Of a stretch of DNA of 64,000 nt, positions 44,160-52,942 are shown piece after piece; the first letter of the stretch is position 1; every line of letters starts with the position of its first letter. The stretch is from Desulforhopalus singaporensis. Its GTDB lineage: Bacteria > Desulfobacterota > Desulfobulbia > Desulfobulbales > Desulfocapsaceae. The stretch covers positions 62,001-126,000 of the forward strand of contig NZ_FNJI01000002.1 of assembly GCF_900104445.1 (NCBI RefSeq), written 5' to 3'. Made by a program: the position numbers and the translations under genes. A model generated the notes under the pieces. That model saw nothing but the letters and a program-made list of their open reading frames with translations. It was not told the DNA's origin and searched no databases.

Positions 44160-46109
44160 TCAAGCTACACCACTTCCCGGTTCAATCGGTTCGCCCGGCG
44201 CACAGAGCACCAGTTTTTCCCTGCCGTCTACGACTGTTTTTGCGGCAAGAACCATGCCCTGTGATTTTACACCCATCAACTTGGCCGGCTTGAGATTGGC
44301 GACGAGTATCACTTGCCTGCCCACCAGCTGCCCAGGGTTGTAATGTTCGGCTATCCCGGCAACAACAGTACGTTGTTCCGGAGCCATTACTGTCAACTTA
44401 AGCAACCGGTCGGATTTTTCGATCGGTTCCGCCGCAACGATTTCGGCGATTCGGAGATCAATGTTTTTAAAATAATCAAATGATACCAACCCATCTTCGG
44501 CGGGCTGTTCTTTTTCCTTCTTTTTTTCCTTTTTGGCTGCTGTCGGCGATGTTTGCTTATCCTGTCGTTTGTCCTCTTTCTTCTCCATTCGGGGAAAGAG
44601 CGGTTCGATTTCCTGCAACCGGCCGCCAGGCACAAGCAGCCCCCATTTCCCGCCAAGCGTCAGGGAGCTTATGGTGTCGTGGTCCCGGCCAATCCCCAAT
44701 CCGTCCCCCATCTTGCGGGCGGTTCCGGGGATCACAGGCCTGAGAACCAGGGCCAGGATACGCAACGCTTCAACGAGGTTGTAAAGAACCGTATCAAGGC
44801 GTTTTTCAAGCGCTTGGTCCTTTGCCAGCCCCCACGGTTCGTTGGTCACGATGTACCTGTTGACAAGCCCCACAAACTCCCAGACGGCCTGGATGCCGAG
44901 ATGAAACTTGAACTGGTTCATCATCTCGCTGTATTTCTCCACCATTGTTGCGGCCGCCTGACGTAGCTCCTGGTCCCGCTCGTCATCTTTATCGGGCCCG
45001 GGAATCACCGAATCGCGGTACTTCTTGACCATGGCGCTCACCCTGCTGAACAGGTTGCCGAGATCATTTGCCAGGTCTGAATTCTGCCGTGTCACAATCG
45101 CCTCGGAGTTAAACGACGAATCCAGACCGAAAGACATATCCCGAAGCGTAAAATAGCGCAGGGTGTCGACGCCATAGGTCTCAACCAGTTCTTTGGGCCG
45201 GACAACGTTGCCGATACTCTTGGACATTTTGGTATCGTTCACGTTCCAGTATCCGTGAACATGAAGCTTCTGATAAAGAGGTACCCCCATTCCCATGAGC
45301 ATGGTCGGCCAGTATATGGCGTGAGGCTTGAGGATGTCCTTGGCTATCACATGCTCCGCCACCGGCCAGTAATCCTTGTATTTGTCACCGTCGGGATAAC
45401 CTATTCCGGTGAGGTAATTGATAAGGGCGTCAAACCAGACGTAGGTGACGAAATTTTTATCGAACGGCAGCTCAATTCCCCACGTGAGCCTCGATTTCGG
45501 TCTCGATATGCAAAGATCCTCAAGAGGTTCAGCAAGAAACGACAGGACCTCATTACGGTACCTCTCCGGGGTTATGAAGTCGGGATTGTCATTGATATGG
45601 TCAATGAGTTGCTGCTGGTACTTCGACATCCTGAAAAAATAGTTCTTTTCAGCAATCTGCTGGGGCGGCTTCTGATGGTCGGGACAATTGCCGTCCACCA
45701 GTTCCTTCTCGGTCAGGTACCGTTCGCATCCCTGGCAGTAAAGTCCGGTATACTCATCAAAATAGATATCACCGCTGTCATATACCTTCTGCAGTATCTG
45801 CTGCACCACTGCGACATGGTCACTATCGGTGGTACGGATGAAGTTATCCGGTTCTATCTCCAGCAGCGGCCAGGTATCTCTGAACATGGCACTGATTTTG
45901 TCCACATAGGCCTTTGGCGCCACGTTATCTTTTTCCGCCGCCTCGACGATCTTGTCCCCATGCTCGTCGGTGCCGGTCTGGAACCTGACGTTGTCATCGA
46001 CAAGACGCCGGAACCTGCTGTAGGTGTCGGCAACGATTGTGGTGTAGGCGTGACCCAGATGGGGCTGGGCGTTCACGTAGTAGATCGGAGTAGTTATGTA
46101 TGTAGTCAT
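44160..46109 (-). CDS. metG: Methionyl-tRNA synthetase
   Basis: 649 residues. Catalytic motifs: the HIGH-type HLGH in YYVNAQPHLGHAYTT, the knuckle CQGCERYLTEKELVDGNC (zinc), and KMSKS in NDTKMSKSIGNVV. A charged linker rich in Lys/Glu (~residues 520-550) leads to a C-terminal EMAPII/Trbp111-type tRNA-binding domain (DLRIAEIVAAEPI, DRLLKLTV). It charges initiator and elongator tRNA-Met. ATG 46109 is supported by AGAGG and by the family start MTTYITTPIYYVN; the 43 upstream codons overlap ricT. Confidence 0.96.
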   Translation of the reverse strand: MTTYITTPIYYVNAQPHLGHAYTTIVADTYSRFRRLVDDNVRFQTGTDEHGDKIVEAAEKDNVAPKAYVDKISAMFRDTWPLLEIEPDNFIRTTDSDHVAVVQQILQKVYDSGDIYFDEYTGLYCQGCERYLTEKELVDGNCPDHQKPPQQIAEKNYFFRMSKYQQQLIDHINDNPDFITPERYRNEVLSFLAEPLEDLCISRPKSRLTWGIELPFDKNFVTYVWFDALINYLTGIGYPDGDKYKDYWPVAEHVIAKDILKPHAIYWPTMLMGMGVPLYQKLHVHGYWNVNDTKMSKSIGNVVRPKELVETYGVDTLRYFTLRDMSFGLDSSFNSEAIVTRQNSDLANDLGNLFSRVSAMVKKYRDSVIPGPDKDDERDQELRQAAATMVEKYSEMMNQFKFHLGIQAVWEFVGLVNRYIVTNEPWGLAKDQALEKRLDTVLYNLVEALRILALVLRPVIPGTARKMGDGLGIGRDHDTISSLTLGGKWGLLVPGGRLQEIEPLFPRMEKKEDKRQDKQTSPTAAKKEKKKEKEQPAEDGLVSFDYFKNIDLRIAEIVAAEPIEKSDRLLKLTVMAPEQRTVVAGIAEHYNPGQLVGRQVILVANLKPAKLMGVKSQGMVLAAKTVVDGREKLVLCAPGEPIEPGSGVA

Positions 46110-46168
46110 ATCCTCTGCTGTTTCTGGTAGAAAAAGCTCTGGTACCGCAGCTCTTGTATGGTATGCCA

Positions 46169-47104
46169 CTATTCGCGGCTTTTTTTCTCTTTTCTCTTGT
46201 CCTGCGTCTCTTTTTTGGCCAGCCGATAGGTGCGCCACTGGTCTCGTTCCAGCTGTTTTTCTTCGCCGACACTGTTCTCGACGATAATGGCATCCTGGAG
46301 GACCAGCTGCCGCCGTACAAGGTACTGTTCGTCGTCGATGATTATGGATCTGCCCGGTTTCGGCATTTTTTTACGCTGCCTCCGGTAGGTGTCGTATTCG
46401 TATGTCAGACAGCAGAGCAGCCTGTTGCACACCCCCGATATCTTGGTGGGATTAAGCGGGAGATCCTGCTCTTTGGCCATCTTGATTGAGACCGAGTCGA
46501 ATTTCTTGATAAACGACGAACAGCAGAGCTCCCGGCCGCAGGTGCCGATGCCGCCGATCATCTTGGTCTCATGTCTAACCCCTATCTGGCGCATCTCGAC
46601 CCGGGTCCTGAACTCCTGAACGAGATCTTTCACGAGCCCCCGGAAATCCACCCGGTTTTCCGCTGTAAAATAGAAAATCATCTTACTGCCGTTAAAAAAT
46701 CTCTCGACCCTGACCAGGCTCATTTTCAGGTTATGCTTTTTTATCAGGCCGGTGCATATCTGAAAAGCGCGATCCTCGATTCCGGCAAGGTTTTCAAACT
46801 TGTTCAGCTCGGATTTTGTTGCCATCCGCTTTATCTCAAAGTCCACCTTCCTGCCATGCTCGCGGCAGCCGCACATCGGTGCAATCCCCCTGATTTTGCA
46901 GGGTTCCAGACCGTGGTCGGTCTGCACCATCACCACGCTGTCGGCCGGCAGGCCGTCGATCGAACATGACGCGGTAACAAACTGTCCGTCATCGCGGTAC
47001 TGTACCCGGTAGAAAAAAATGTCCTGCTCAGTTTTTTCTCCCGTTTTCTCTATTGACTCTCCAGTCGACACCTCGGCCGATTCCTGGTTTTCAGTAATTG
47101 TCAT
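46169..47104 (-). CDS. ricT: PSP1-domain protein (RicT/YaaT-like)
   Basis: 311 residues. The PSP1 domain contains cysteine motifs MCGCREHGRK, GTCGRELCCSSF and GVCNRLLCCLTYEYD, the conserved residues thought to bind Fe-S clusters in the RicAFT complex. In Bacillus this complex aids mRNA processing; Gram-negative homologues often sit between holB and metG, as here, and have no assigned role. An acidic N-terminal ~25 residues precede the domain; the C-terminus is basic. Confidence 0.88.
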   Translation of the reverse strand: MTITENQESAEVSTGESIEKTGEKTEQDIFFYRVQYRDDGQFVTASCSIDGLPADSVVMVQTDHGLEPCKIRGIAPMCGCREHGRKVDFEIKRMATKSELNKFENLAGIEDRAFQICTGLIKKHNLKMSLVRVERFFNGSKMIFYFTAENRVDFRGLVKDLVQEFRTRVEMRQIGVRHETKMIGGIGTCGRELCCSSFIKKFDSVSIKMAKEQDLPLNPTKISGVCNRLLCCLTYEYDTYRRQRKKMPKPGRSIIIDDEQYLVRRQLVLQDAIIVENSVGEEKQLERDQWRTYRLAKKETQDKRKEKKSRE

Positions 47105-47145
47105 AAACCATCATCCTTCGGTGATTATCACCATACATCAGGCAC

Positions 47146-48120
47146 CTAGTCCTGCAATGAAAACATCAGCGCTTCAGCTACAAGGTTTTTATTGCAGTTC
47201 CCGGCCAACTGCCTCTCGGCCCGGTCTATGGCCCGCAATTTAGCAAAAAGTTCCACGGAACTCCAGCTTTTCAACATTCTGCCGGAAACACCGCCATTTT
47301 CGCCCTGGTCGCGCGCCAGCAGCAGATCCCGCAGCCAGTATCTCAACAGTCCCAGAAAAGCAGCGAAATCCTCCTTAAGTGCAGCCATTTTTTCCGCCAG
47401 GATCAACAACTCACCCGCATCCCTGTTGGGATCTACTCGCGGATCGCCCAGAAAGGTGACCACTTCCCTCCAGACAGGGACCATGCCGGCGCGCTCATAG
47501 ACCAGAGCTTTTCCCGGACTCCCCCCGGAAAGCTGTGCCAGCAAGCGGCGATTTTCAGCATCGATATCGTGGCGCTGCAACACCGCAACCGTATCCGCAA
47601 TACTCAGCGGTCCAAAGAAAATCACCTGGCACCTTGAGACCAGGGTCGGCAGCATCTCCTGGGAGGACTCGGCGGTAAGGATAAACAGGTTTTTCGCCGG
47701 GGGCTCCTCCAGGGTCTTGAGCAGGGCATTCGCCGCCTCTCGGCGCATGGCGTGGACATCTTCTATGACCACGACCCGCACCGGCGACTCATAGGGGGCG
47801 AACTCCAGCTCCCTGATCAACTGCCGGATCCGGTCTATCTTGATGACTCCTTTGTCCGGCCTTATGACCACATAATCGGGTTGGTTTGAAGAGATAAATT
47901 TTCTGCAGGAGCTGCAGATACCGCAAGCCCCCACCCTGTTGACATCCCGACAGTTGACAGCCGCGGCGACCCCCCTGGCAAAAAGCTGTTTGCCAACCCC
48001 CTCCTCCCCGCGAAACAGAAAGGCGTGGGGCAGCCTGTCGCCGGCAAGAGCACGGCTGAGCATCTTTTTCGCCCGATCCTGCCCGAACAGCTGGGTATAA
48101 CAGAGAGGTGACTGATCCAT
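47146..48120 (-). CDS. holB: DNA polymerase III subunit delta'
   Basis: 324 residues. Clamp-loader AAA+ fold: LFGQDRAKKMLSRAL, the P-loop region FRGEEGVGKQLFARG, the four-Cys zinc module in CRDVNRVGACGICSSCRKF, VVIEDVHAMRREAANALLKTLEEPP (pieces VVIEDVHAM, ANALLKTLEEPP) and the sensor region LVSRCQVIFF. It is a structural subunit of the clamp loader. It follows the YhaM-like gene by 20 bp. Confidence 0.93.
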   Translation of the reverse strand: MDQSPLCYTQLFGQDRAKKMLSRALAGDRLPHAFLFRGEEGVGKQLFARGVAAAVNCRDVNRVGACGICSSCRKFISSNQPDYVVIRPDKGVIKIDRIRQLIRELEFAPYESPVRVVVIEDVHAMRREAANALLKTLEEPPAKNLFILTAESSQEMLPTLVSRCQVIFFGPLSIADTVAVLQRHDIDAENRRLLAQLSGGSPGKALVYERAGMVPVWREVVTFLGDPRVDPNRDAGELLILAEKMAALKEDFAAFLGLLRYWLRDLLLARDQGENGGVSGRMLKSWSSVELFAKLRAIDRAERQLAGNCNKNLVAEALMFSLQD

Positions 48121-48140
48121 GGGTCCGGCCTCATCCCGAA

Positions 48141-49166
48141 CTAGAAAAGGGACGGCTGTCGTCTGGACGGAACAGTGTCATCTTCCGGCGCCGATGGGGC
48201 CTGCTGTTCCCGCAGACCGCCGAGATAAAGATACCGCTCAAGAACCCGCTGGTATTCGGTCCAGCTCAACTCCTCACTCTTGAGTTTGCGCCGCAGCTGT
48301 TCTATCTGGTTCATCTTGGCGTCAAGATCGTCTGTCAGACTCAGGATAAACGCCTCCACCGTCATGGGAACCGTGGGGGAACCGAACTCCAGCCGGCCGT
48401 GATGACTCAGTATCAGGTGCTGCAGCTGATCGAGCAGTTCCTGTGGAAAATCCTTGATCCGCCGGGCCGCTTCGGCCACCATCTCGCAGCCGATCACCAG
48501 ATGCCCCTTGAGCCTGCCCCCGGAAGTATACTCAATGGCACCGCCGATCCGCTCAAGCTCCGTCAGCTTGCCGATATCGTGAAGCAGTGCCCCGGCCACG
48601 AGCAGCGACTTGTCCACCCCCGGATAGTGATCGGCCAAGAACCCGGCAACCCTGGCAAGGGACAGGGAGTGCTCCAGCAGTCCGCCGATATACGCATGGT
48701 GTATGGTTTTAGCAGCCGGTGCCTCCTGGAACAGGGGCCACCAGTGACTTTTATTAAAAAAATAGTTGAGAAGTTTTTTCAGGTGGGGGTTTGCCACCTG
48801 GCGCAGAATATCTTGCAGATCCTGGGCCATCTCCTGGCGGCATTTCGGGGAAGCTGGGAGAAAATCTCCAATATCAACGCTATCTGCAGGACAGGGGTCT
48901 ACCGAGTCGATTTTCAGCTGGGGCGCATCGCGATAGAGCTGGACACTGCCCTTTACCCGCACCGGCTCACCGACGCGACACAAAGAGTTCAGATGTTCTG
49001 CGTTTTCCCAGACGGGTCCGCTGATGTCGCCGCTCTTGTCCATCACGGTCAAAACCAGATACGGTTTGCCGGCCCGGGTTTCCCCCAGCTTGACATTTTT
49101 AACCAGAAACAGATCGTCAAACCGATCCCCGTCCTGCAACTCCGTGACAAATTGTTCTTTTTTCAT
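48141..49166 (-). CDS. HD-domain 3'-5' exoribonuclease (YhaM-like)
   Basis: 341 residues. The N-terminal half is an OB-fold nucleic-acid-binding domain (DDLFLVKNVKLGETRAG, YLVLTVMDKSGDISG). The C-terminal half is an HD phosphohydrolase domain with HHAYIGGLLEHSLSL and the HD pair in LLVAGALLHDIGKLTEL, then HLILSHHGRLEFGSP. This is the YhaM/CBF1 layout, a metal-dependent exonuclease acting on RNA or single-stranded DNA. ATG 49166 removes a hydrophobic 34-codon extension that is not family-like. First gene of the eight-gene run. Confidence 0.87.
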   Translation of the reverse strand: MKKEQFVTELQDGDRFDDLFLVKNVKLGETRAGKPYLVLTVMDKSGDISGPVWENAEHLNSLCRVGEPVRVKGSVQLYRDAPQLKIDSVDPCPADSVDIGDFLPASPKCRQEMAQDLQDILRQVANPHLKKLLNYFFNKSHWWPLFQEAPAAKTIHHAYIGGLLEHSLSLARVAGFLADHYPGVDKSLLVAGALLHDIGKLTELERIGGAIEYTSGGRLKGHLVIGCEMVAEAARRIKDFPQELLDQLQHLILSHHGRLEFGSPTVPMTVEAFILSLTDDLDAKMNQIEQLRRKLKSEELSWTEYQRVLERYLYLGGLREQQAPSAPEDDTVPSRRQPSLF

Positions 49167-49349
49167 ATCGCAACACACCAGGTTCACTCCGGTTTCCTCC
49201 CTGCGCTCCACAGCGCAAATCACAACGACTACTGATACAATAGTAAAAATGACGCAGTATACAAGCAATTACCGGAAAACACCCATACTTTAACCTGAAT
49301 ATTTCATCCCTCCCCCGGTCCGGCCGACCCGGCAGTTCATTTTTCCTGC

Positions 49350-49365
49350 TTGCTCATTTGAGCAA
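49350..49365. promoter_or_regulatory. Perfect 16-bp palindrome, probable operator
   Basis: TTGCTCATTTGAGCAA has 7-bp arms around a central TT. It sits 75 bp before the ACT-protein ATG, in the divergent space with the YhaM-like gene, and 11-12 bp upstream of a TATAAG -10-like element at 49377-49382. This is the position and symmetry expected of a dimeric repressor or activator site; the regulator is unknown. Confidence 0.5.
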
Positions 49366-49440
49366 ACGATGGAATAATATAAGATTTGCAAGCGCAACAT
49401 CAGAGCGAACCTAATTTTTGTACCAGCAGGAGTATTGAGG

Positions 49441-50001
49441 ATGGAAAAACAGATGATAGTATCGGTCATGTCCAAGGACAGGCCTGGAATCATAGCCGGT
49501 ATTACAGGAGCCATATTCCGGCTCGGCGGCGACGTGGCTGATCTCAACCAGACGGTTCTCTGCGGATACCTGACCATGATTCTAAGCGTTTCCTTTGAAC
49601 CGAGCACCACCAAGGAAGATGTGCTGGCAGCCATATCCCATATCAAGACCGAATCAAAATTTGAAGTTTCAATCAAGGAACTGACCGAAGGCGAGCTGGC
49701 TGAAGCCGTGCTGCCGCCGGAGGAAACCTATATTCTAACCGTGCAGGGTCCCAACAGGGGTGGCATAGTCCACGGGATCAGCCTGTTCTGTTATGAGCGT
49801 AATATCAATATCCTCGATCTCGCCACAACGCTTGAAGCCGATCAGTACACCATGGCGCTCCAGCTCGATCTGAAGAATTGCACCTGTTCACTTGAGGTTT
49901 TACGGGAAGAACTTGAAAAACACGCCAGTTCATCCGGACTGACCATAATGATGCAGCACAACGATATATTCCAGGTCACCAACGAGGTAACCCTGCACTG
50001 A
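49441..50001 (+). CDS. Tandem ACT-domain regulatory protein (GcvR-like)
   Basis: 186 residues with two ACT domains: residues ~1-75 (MIVSVMSKDRPGIIAGITGAI, DLNQTVLCGYLTMIL) and ~95-175 (YILTVQGPNRGGIVHGISLF, NILDLATTLEADQYTM). ACT pairs sense small ligands, often amino acids. Family members are often annotated as glycine-cleavage repressors. ATG 49441 is chosen with AGGAG upstream; a TTG two codons earlier is open. It is followed after 55 bp by the UPF0210 gene, a widely conserved pairing. Confidence 0.88.
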   Translation: MEKQMIVSVMSKDRPGIIAGITGAIFRLGGDVADLNQTVLCGYLTMILSVSFEPSTTKEDVLAAISHIKTESKFEVSIKELTEGELAEAVLPPEETYILTVQGPNRGGIVHGISLFCYERNINILDLATTLEADQYTMALQLDLKNCTCSLEVLREELEKHASSSGLTIMMQHNDIFQVTNEVTLH

Positions 50002-50056
50002 TTGCTGCCAGATTTCAACCAAGCCAACTTTCCTTATACAGGAACAGGAGATCCAT

Positions 50057-51439
50057 ATGCTACGCTCAGACCAGATTCTCTCCACTGTGGAAATGATCCA
50101 GAAAGAAAACCTGGATGTCCGGACAGTGACCATGGGGATCAACCTGCTCGACTGCCGTTCCGACACCATCGCCAAAACGTGCAGCAATATTGAAGAAAAG
50201 ATCATCAGTTTCGCCGGCAACTTTGTCGCCACCTGCAACGAGATGAGCAAGAAATACGGCATTCCGGTTGTCAATAAGCGGATCTCGGTCACCCCGGTGG
50301 CCATGGTCGGCGCCGGATTTGAGAAAAACGATTTCATCGAGATAGCCAAGACCCTCGATCGTGCCGCCGGTGCGGTCGGTGTTGACATCCTCGGCGGTTT
50401 TTCAGCCCAGGTTGAAAAAGGCATGACCCAGACCGACCGCGAATTCATCGCGTCTATCCCCGACGCCCTTGCCGCCACGGAAAAAGTATGCGCGTCGATC
50501 AACATTGCCACCACCAACAAGGGCATCAATATGGACGCTCTTGCGATCATGGGCCATACCGTCAAGGATCTTGCGGAAAAAACCGCGGACCAGGGAGGGT
50601 TCGGGGCCGCCAAGTTCGTCGTTTTCTGCAACCAGCCGGGCGATAATCCTTTTATGGCCGGTGCGATCCACGGGGTTGAGGAAGCCGAAGCGGTACTCAA
50701 CGTGGGCGTCAGCGGGCCGGGAGTAATCGCCCGGGCGCTTGAGCGGTTGATAAGTAACCACCCGTTCCCCGCTAACCTGCAGTTCGACGAACTGGCCGAA
50801 GAGATCAAACAGACCACCTTCAGGGTTACCAGGTGCGGGGAATTGATCGGCCGCGCGGTCTCGATGTCGCTTGGAATCGAGTTCGGTGTTGTCGACCTCT
50901 CCCTTGCCCCGACGCCCACCGTCGGCGACAGTGTCGGGGAAATATTCAAGATCCTCGGAGTCGATGCAGTCGGCGCGCCCGGCTCCACTGCCATCCTCGC
51001 CATGCTCAACGACGCGGTCAAGAAAGGCGGTATTTTCGCCAGTAAAACAGTGGGCGGCTTAAGCGGCGCCTTTATTCCGGTAATGGAAGACTCAGTGCTG
51101 GCCGAAGCGGTGGGAGAGGGGTCGCTCTGTCTTGAAAAACTAGAGGCTATGACCTGCGTCTGCTCGGTGGGGCTTGACATGGTGGCGATTCCCGGATCGG
51201 TGGACGCCGACACCATATCGGCAATTATTGCCGATGAAATGGCGCTTGGGGTGATAAACGCCAAGACTACCGCCGTCCGGCTGATTCCCGTTCCCGGCAA
51301 GGAGGCGGGCGATGAGGTGAACTTCGGAGGACTGTTTGGCGCAAGTCCCATTCTGCCGATAAAAAACGTGGGTAAATCTTCCAGGTTTATAGCCTGGGGG
51401 GGAAGAATGCCCGCCCCCGTGCACAGTTTTAAAAACTGA
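50057..51439 (+). CDS. UPF0210 (PFL-like, DUF711) protein
   Basis: 460 residues, full length. Conserved pieces are NLLDCRSDTIAKTCSNIEEK, VNKRISVTPVAMVG, VDILGGFSAQVEKGMT, GMGHTVKDL-like IMGHTVKDLAEKTADQGG, and GLDMVAIPGSVDADTISAIIADE (pieces GLDMVAIPGS, DTISAIIADE). Related to pyruvate-formate-lyase folds but lacking a glycyl-radical motif; enzymatic function unknown. AACAGGAG precedes the ATG. Co-occurrence with the ACT protein suggests that protein senses its ligand. Confidence 0.9.
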   Translation: MLRSDQILSTVEMIQKENLDVRTVTMGINLLDCRSDTIAKTCSNIEEKIISFAGNFVATCNEMSKKYGIPVVNKRISVTPVAMVGAGFEKNDFIEIAKTLDRAAGAVGVDILGGFSAQVEKGMTQTDREFIASIPDALAATEKVCASINIATTNKGINMDALAIMGHTVKDLAEKTADQGGFGAAKFVVFCNQPGDNPFMAGAIHGVEEAEAVLNVGVSGPGVIARALERLISNHPFPANLQFDELAEEIKQTTFRVTRCGELIGRAVSMSLGIEFGVVDLSLAPTPTVGDSVGEIFKILGVDAVGAPGSTAILAMLNDAVKKGGIFASKTVGGLSGAFIPVMEDSVLAEAVGEGSLCLEKLEAMTCVCSVGLDMVAIPGSVDADTISAIIADEMALGVINAKTTAVRLIPVPGKEAGDEVNFGGLFGASPILPIKNVGKSSRFIAWGGRMPAPVHSFKN

Positions 51440-51480
51440 GCGTATTGCTGATTGAGACTGCCTCTCACAGGTCGTATAAC

Positions 51481-51516
51481 ACAAGAGCCCGGATGACGTT
51501 TCATCCGGGCTCTTGT
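51481..51516. terminator. Strong stem-loop between convergent UPF0210 and sqr genes
   Basis: ACAAGAGCCCGGATGA (51481-51496) and TCATCCGGGCTCTTGT (51501-51516) form a perfect 16-bp stem with a CGTT loop. T-rich sequence follows only weakly on either side. The position between two gene ends supports a bidirectional terminator. Confidence 0.8.
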
Positions 51517-51603
51517 TGCTTCTGCCGTCTCTATAAAAGGCGCGCCTCTTCACTGTGGTTAATGGCTATCCCGCGCGCCGACTGTTCTGGCCGAAGCGGC
51601 CGG

Positions 51604-52830
51604 CTAACGAATCCTCTGTTTTCCCTCCATCATCAAATCCGGCGGTCCGAGCCACACCCCCTTGAGCAGAAGGTTGAAATAGGCCCACTTGAACATAAGT
51701 TTTGCCATGTGGTTCATTTCGGTTTCTTTTAACAACGCCAGCGGTCCCACGGCGGGGAACGGATATTTTCCGGTCAGTGGCTCAGTGTCGTAGTTAAAGT
51801 CGATTATGTAGGCTTTCCCGAAGCCTGATTCTATGAATCAGACCGCGTGTCCGTCCGACCGGGCATGCTGTTCTCCCCCGGTGATATACGCCATGATGTT
51901 TTCATGGATGACGTCGCCCTGGAAATGTGCCACCGCTCCAGCCTTGGATGTCGGCACGTCGGTGCCGTCGCCAAGTACCCAGACGTTATCGTAGCCGTTT
52001 GGCTGGAGGGTATGCTTGTCCACCGGGATATACCCCATGGGGTCCGCTATCCCCGAGTCGATCATGACCTGGGACCCGAAGTTGGGCGGGATCGACACCA
52101 GCATATCGTAGTCGACCTGGGTTCCGTCGTAAGCCTCGATCACCTTCTTGGAATGATCCACCGAGCCAAGGGCGAAATTAGGGGTGATCTTGATATTTTT
52201 ATCACCGCACGCCTCGGTCAGCACCCTGGTCGCCACCGGCTTGGTAAAAGCCCCCGACAGAGGTGTGACAAATTCAATCTCGACGTTGTCCCGTATCCCG
52301 CGTTCGTGGAAGTACCAGTCGGCAAGGAACGCAAACTCGAGAGGCGCCACCGGGCATTTAATCGGCATCTCAGCTATATTGACAACCAGCTTGCCGCCAT
52401 TAAAGCGCTTCAGCGCCTTGCCCAGCGTCTGGCAGTCATCGAAACGGTAATATCCATATATATCGTTGTTCCAGCCTTCCTGGAGTCCTTCAACTTCCTC
52501 CGGCCTGACATCACATCCGGTGGACATGATCAGGATATCGTACTTGAACACACCCTCGGTTGCCGTGGTAACTTCCTGTTTCTGCCAGTCGACATTGGTC
52601 AGCTCTGAAATGACAAAGTCAATACCCGGCTTGATGAACTCACGCCGACTCCTGCGGATCTCTCGTGGTTTATTGATGTCGAACGGAACAAAGAGAAAAC
52701 CGGGCTGATAGTAATGGACATTGTCCCTGTCAATCAGGGTAATGGACCATTCATCGTCGAGATCCTTCCGCATTTTGTTCGCCATCATGGTGCCGCCGCT
52801 TCCGGCACCCAGTATGACTAATTTTTTCAT
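51604..52830 (-). CDS. sqr: Sulfide:quinone oxidoreductase-type flavoprotein with in-frame TGA (predicted selenocysteine 331)
   Basis: Ignoring one TGA (51840-51838) the frame encodes 408 residues, the usual SQR length. N-terminal FAD motif VILGAGSGGTMMA; FAD site VWVLGDGTDVPTSKAGA; the first catalytic Cys in PIKCPVAPLEFAF (Cys159). The TGA is codon 331 in SDGHAV-stop-FIESGFGKAY, where homologues have the second active-site Cys that forms the polysulfide/disulfide bridge. After it the same frame gives IIDFNYDTEPL, GKYPFPAVGPLALLKE and an amphipathic FKWAYFNLLLKG, the conserved membrane-associating C-terminus, to TAG at 51604. A SECIS-like hairpin follows the TGA. It should oxidise sulfide (or a related thiol/selenol reaction) and reduce quinone at the membrane. 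Alternative: a recent nonsense mutation. Confidence 0.85.
51810..51826 (-). promoter_or_regulatory. Candidate bacterial SECIS stem-loop in sqr mRNA
   Basis: On the minus strand AGGCTT and AAGCCT form a 6-bp stem around CGGGA. The loop begins 17 nt after the TGA and has G in its second position, fitting the usual bacterial SECIS spacing (about 16-37 nt) and loop rule. A second palindrome, CTGATTC-ATA-GAATCAG (51841-51825), includes the TGA itself. Confidence 0.6.
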
Positions 52831-52942
52831 AACAGCATTATTCTCCTTTTTGCCTTCATGGCCTCATCCTTGTTACCCGAAGCAGATTTCCGGCCGTTTA
52901 TCTATCACCAACTCGAGGTGGTTATCTCCCCTGTCAACCTTG

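Noticed and set aside
49930-51504. 524-codon minus-strand frame opposite the UPF0210 gene
   Set aside because: Ser/Pro-rich shadow of a well-conserved plus-strand gene; no motifs.
51838-52830. SQR as a 330-residue C-terminally truncated enzyme or pseudogene
   Set aside because: The frame continues intact and homologous after the TGA, and the TGA replaces the catalytic Cys codon; selenocysteine explains this better than a truncation or frameshift.
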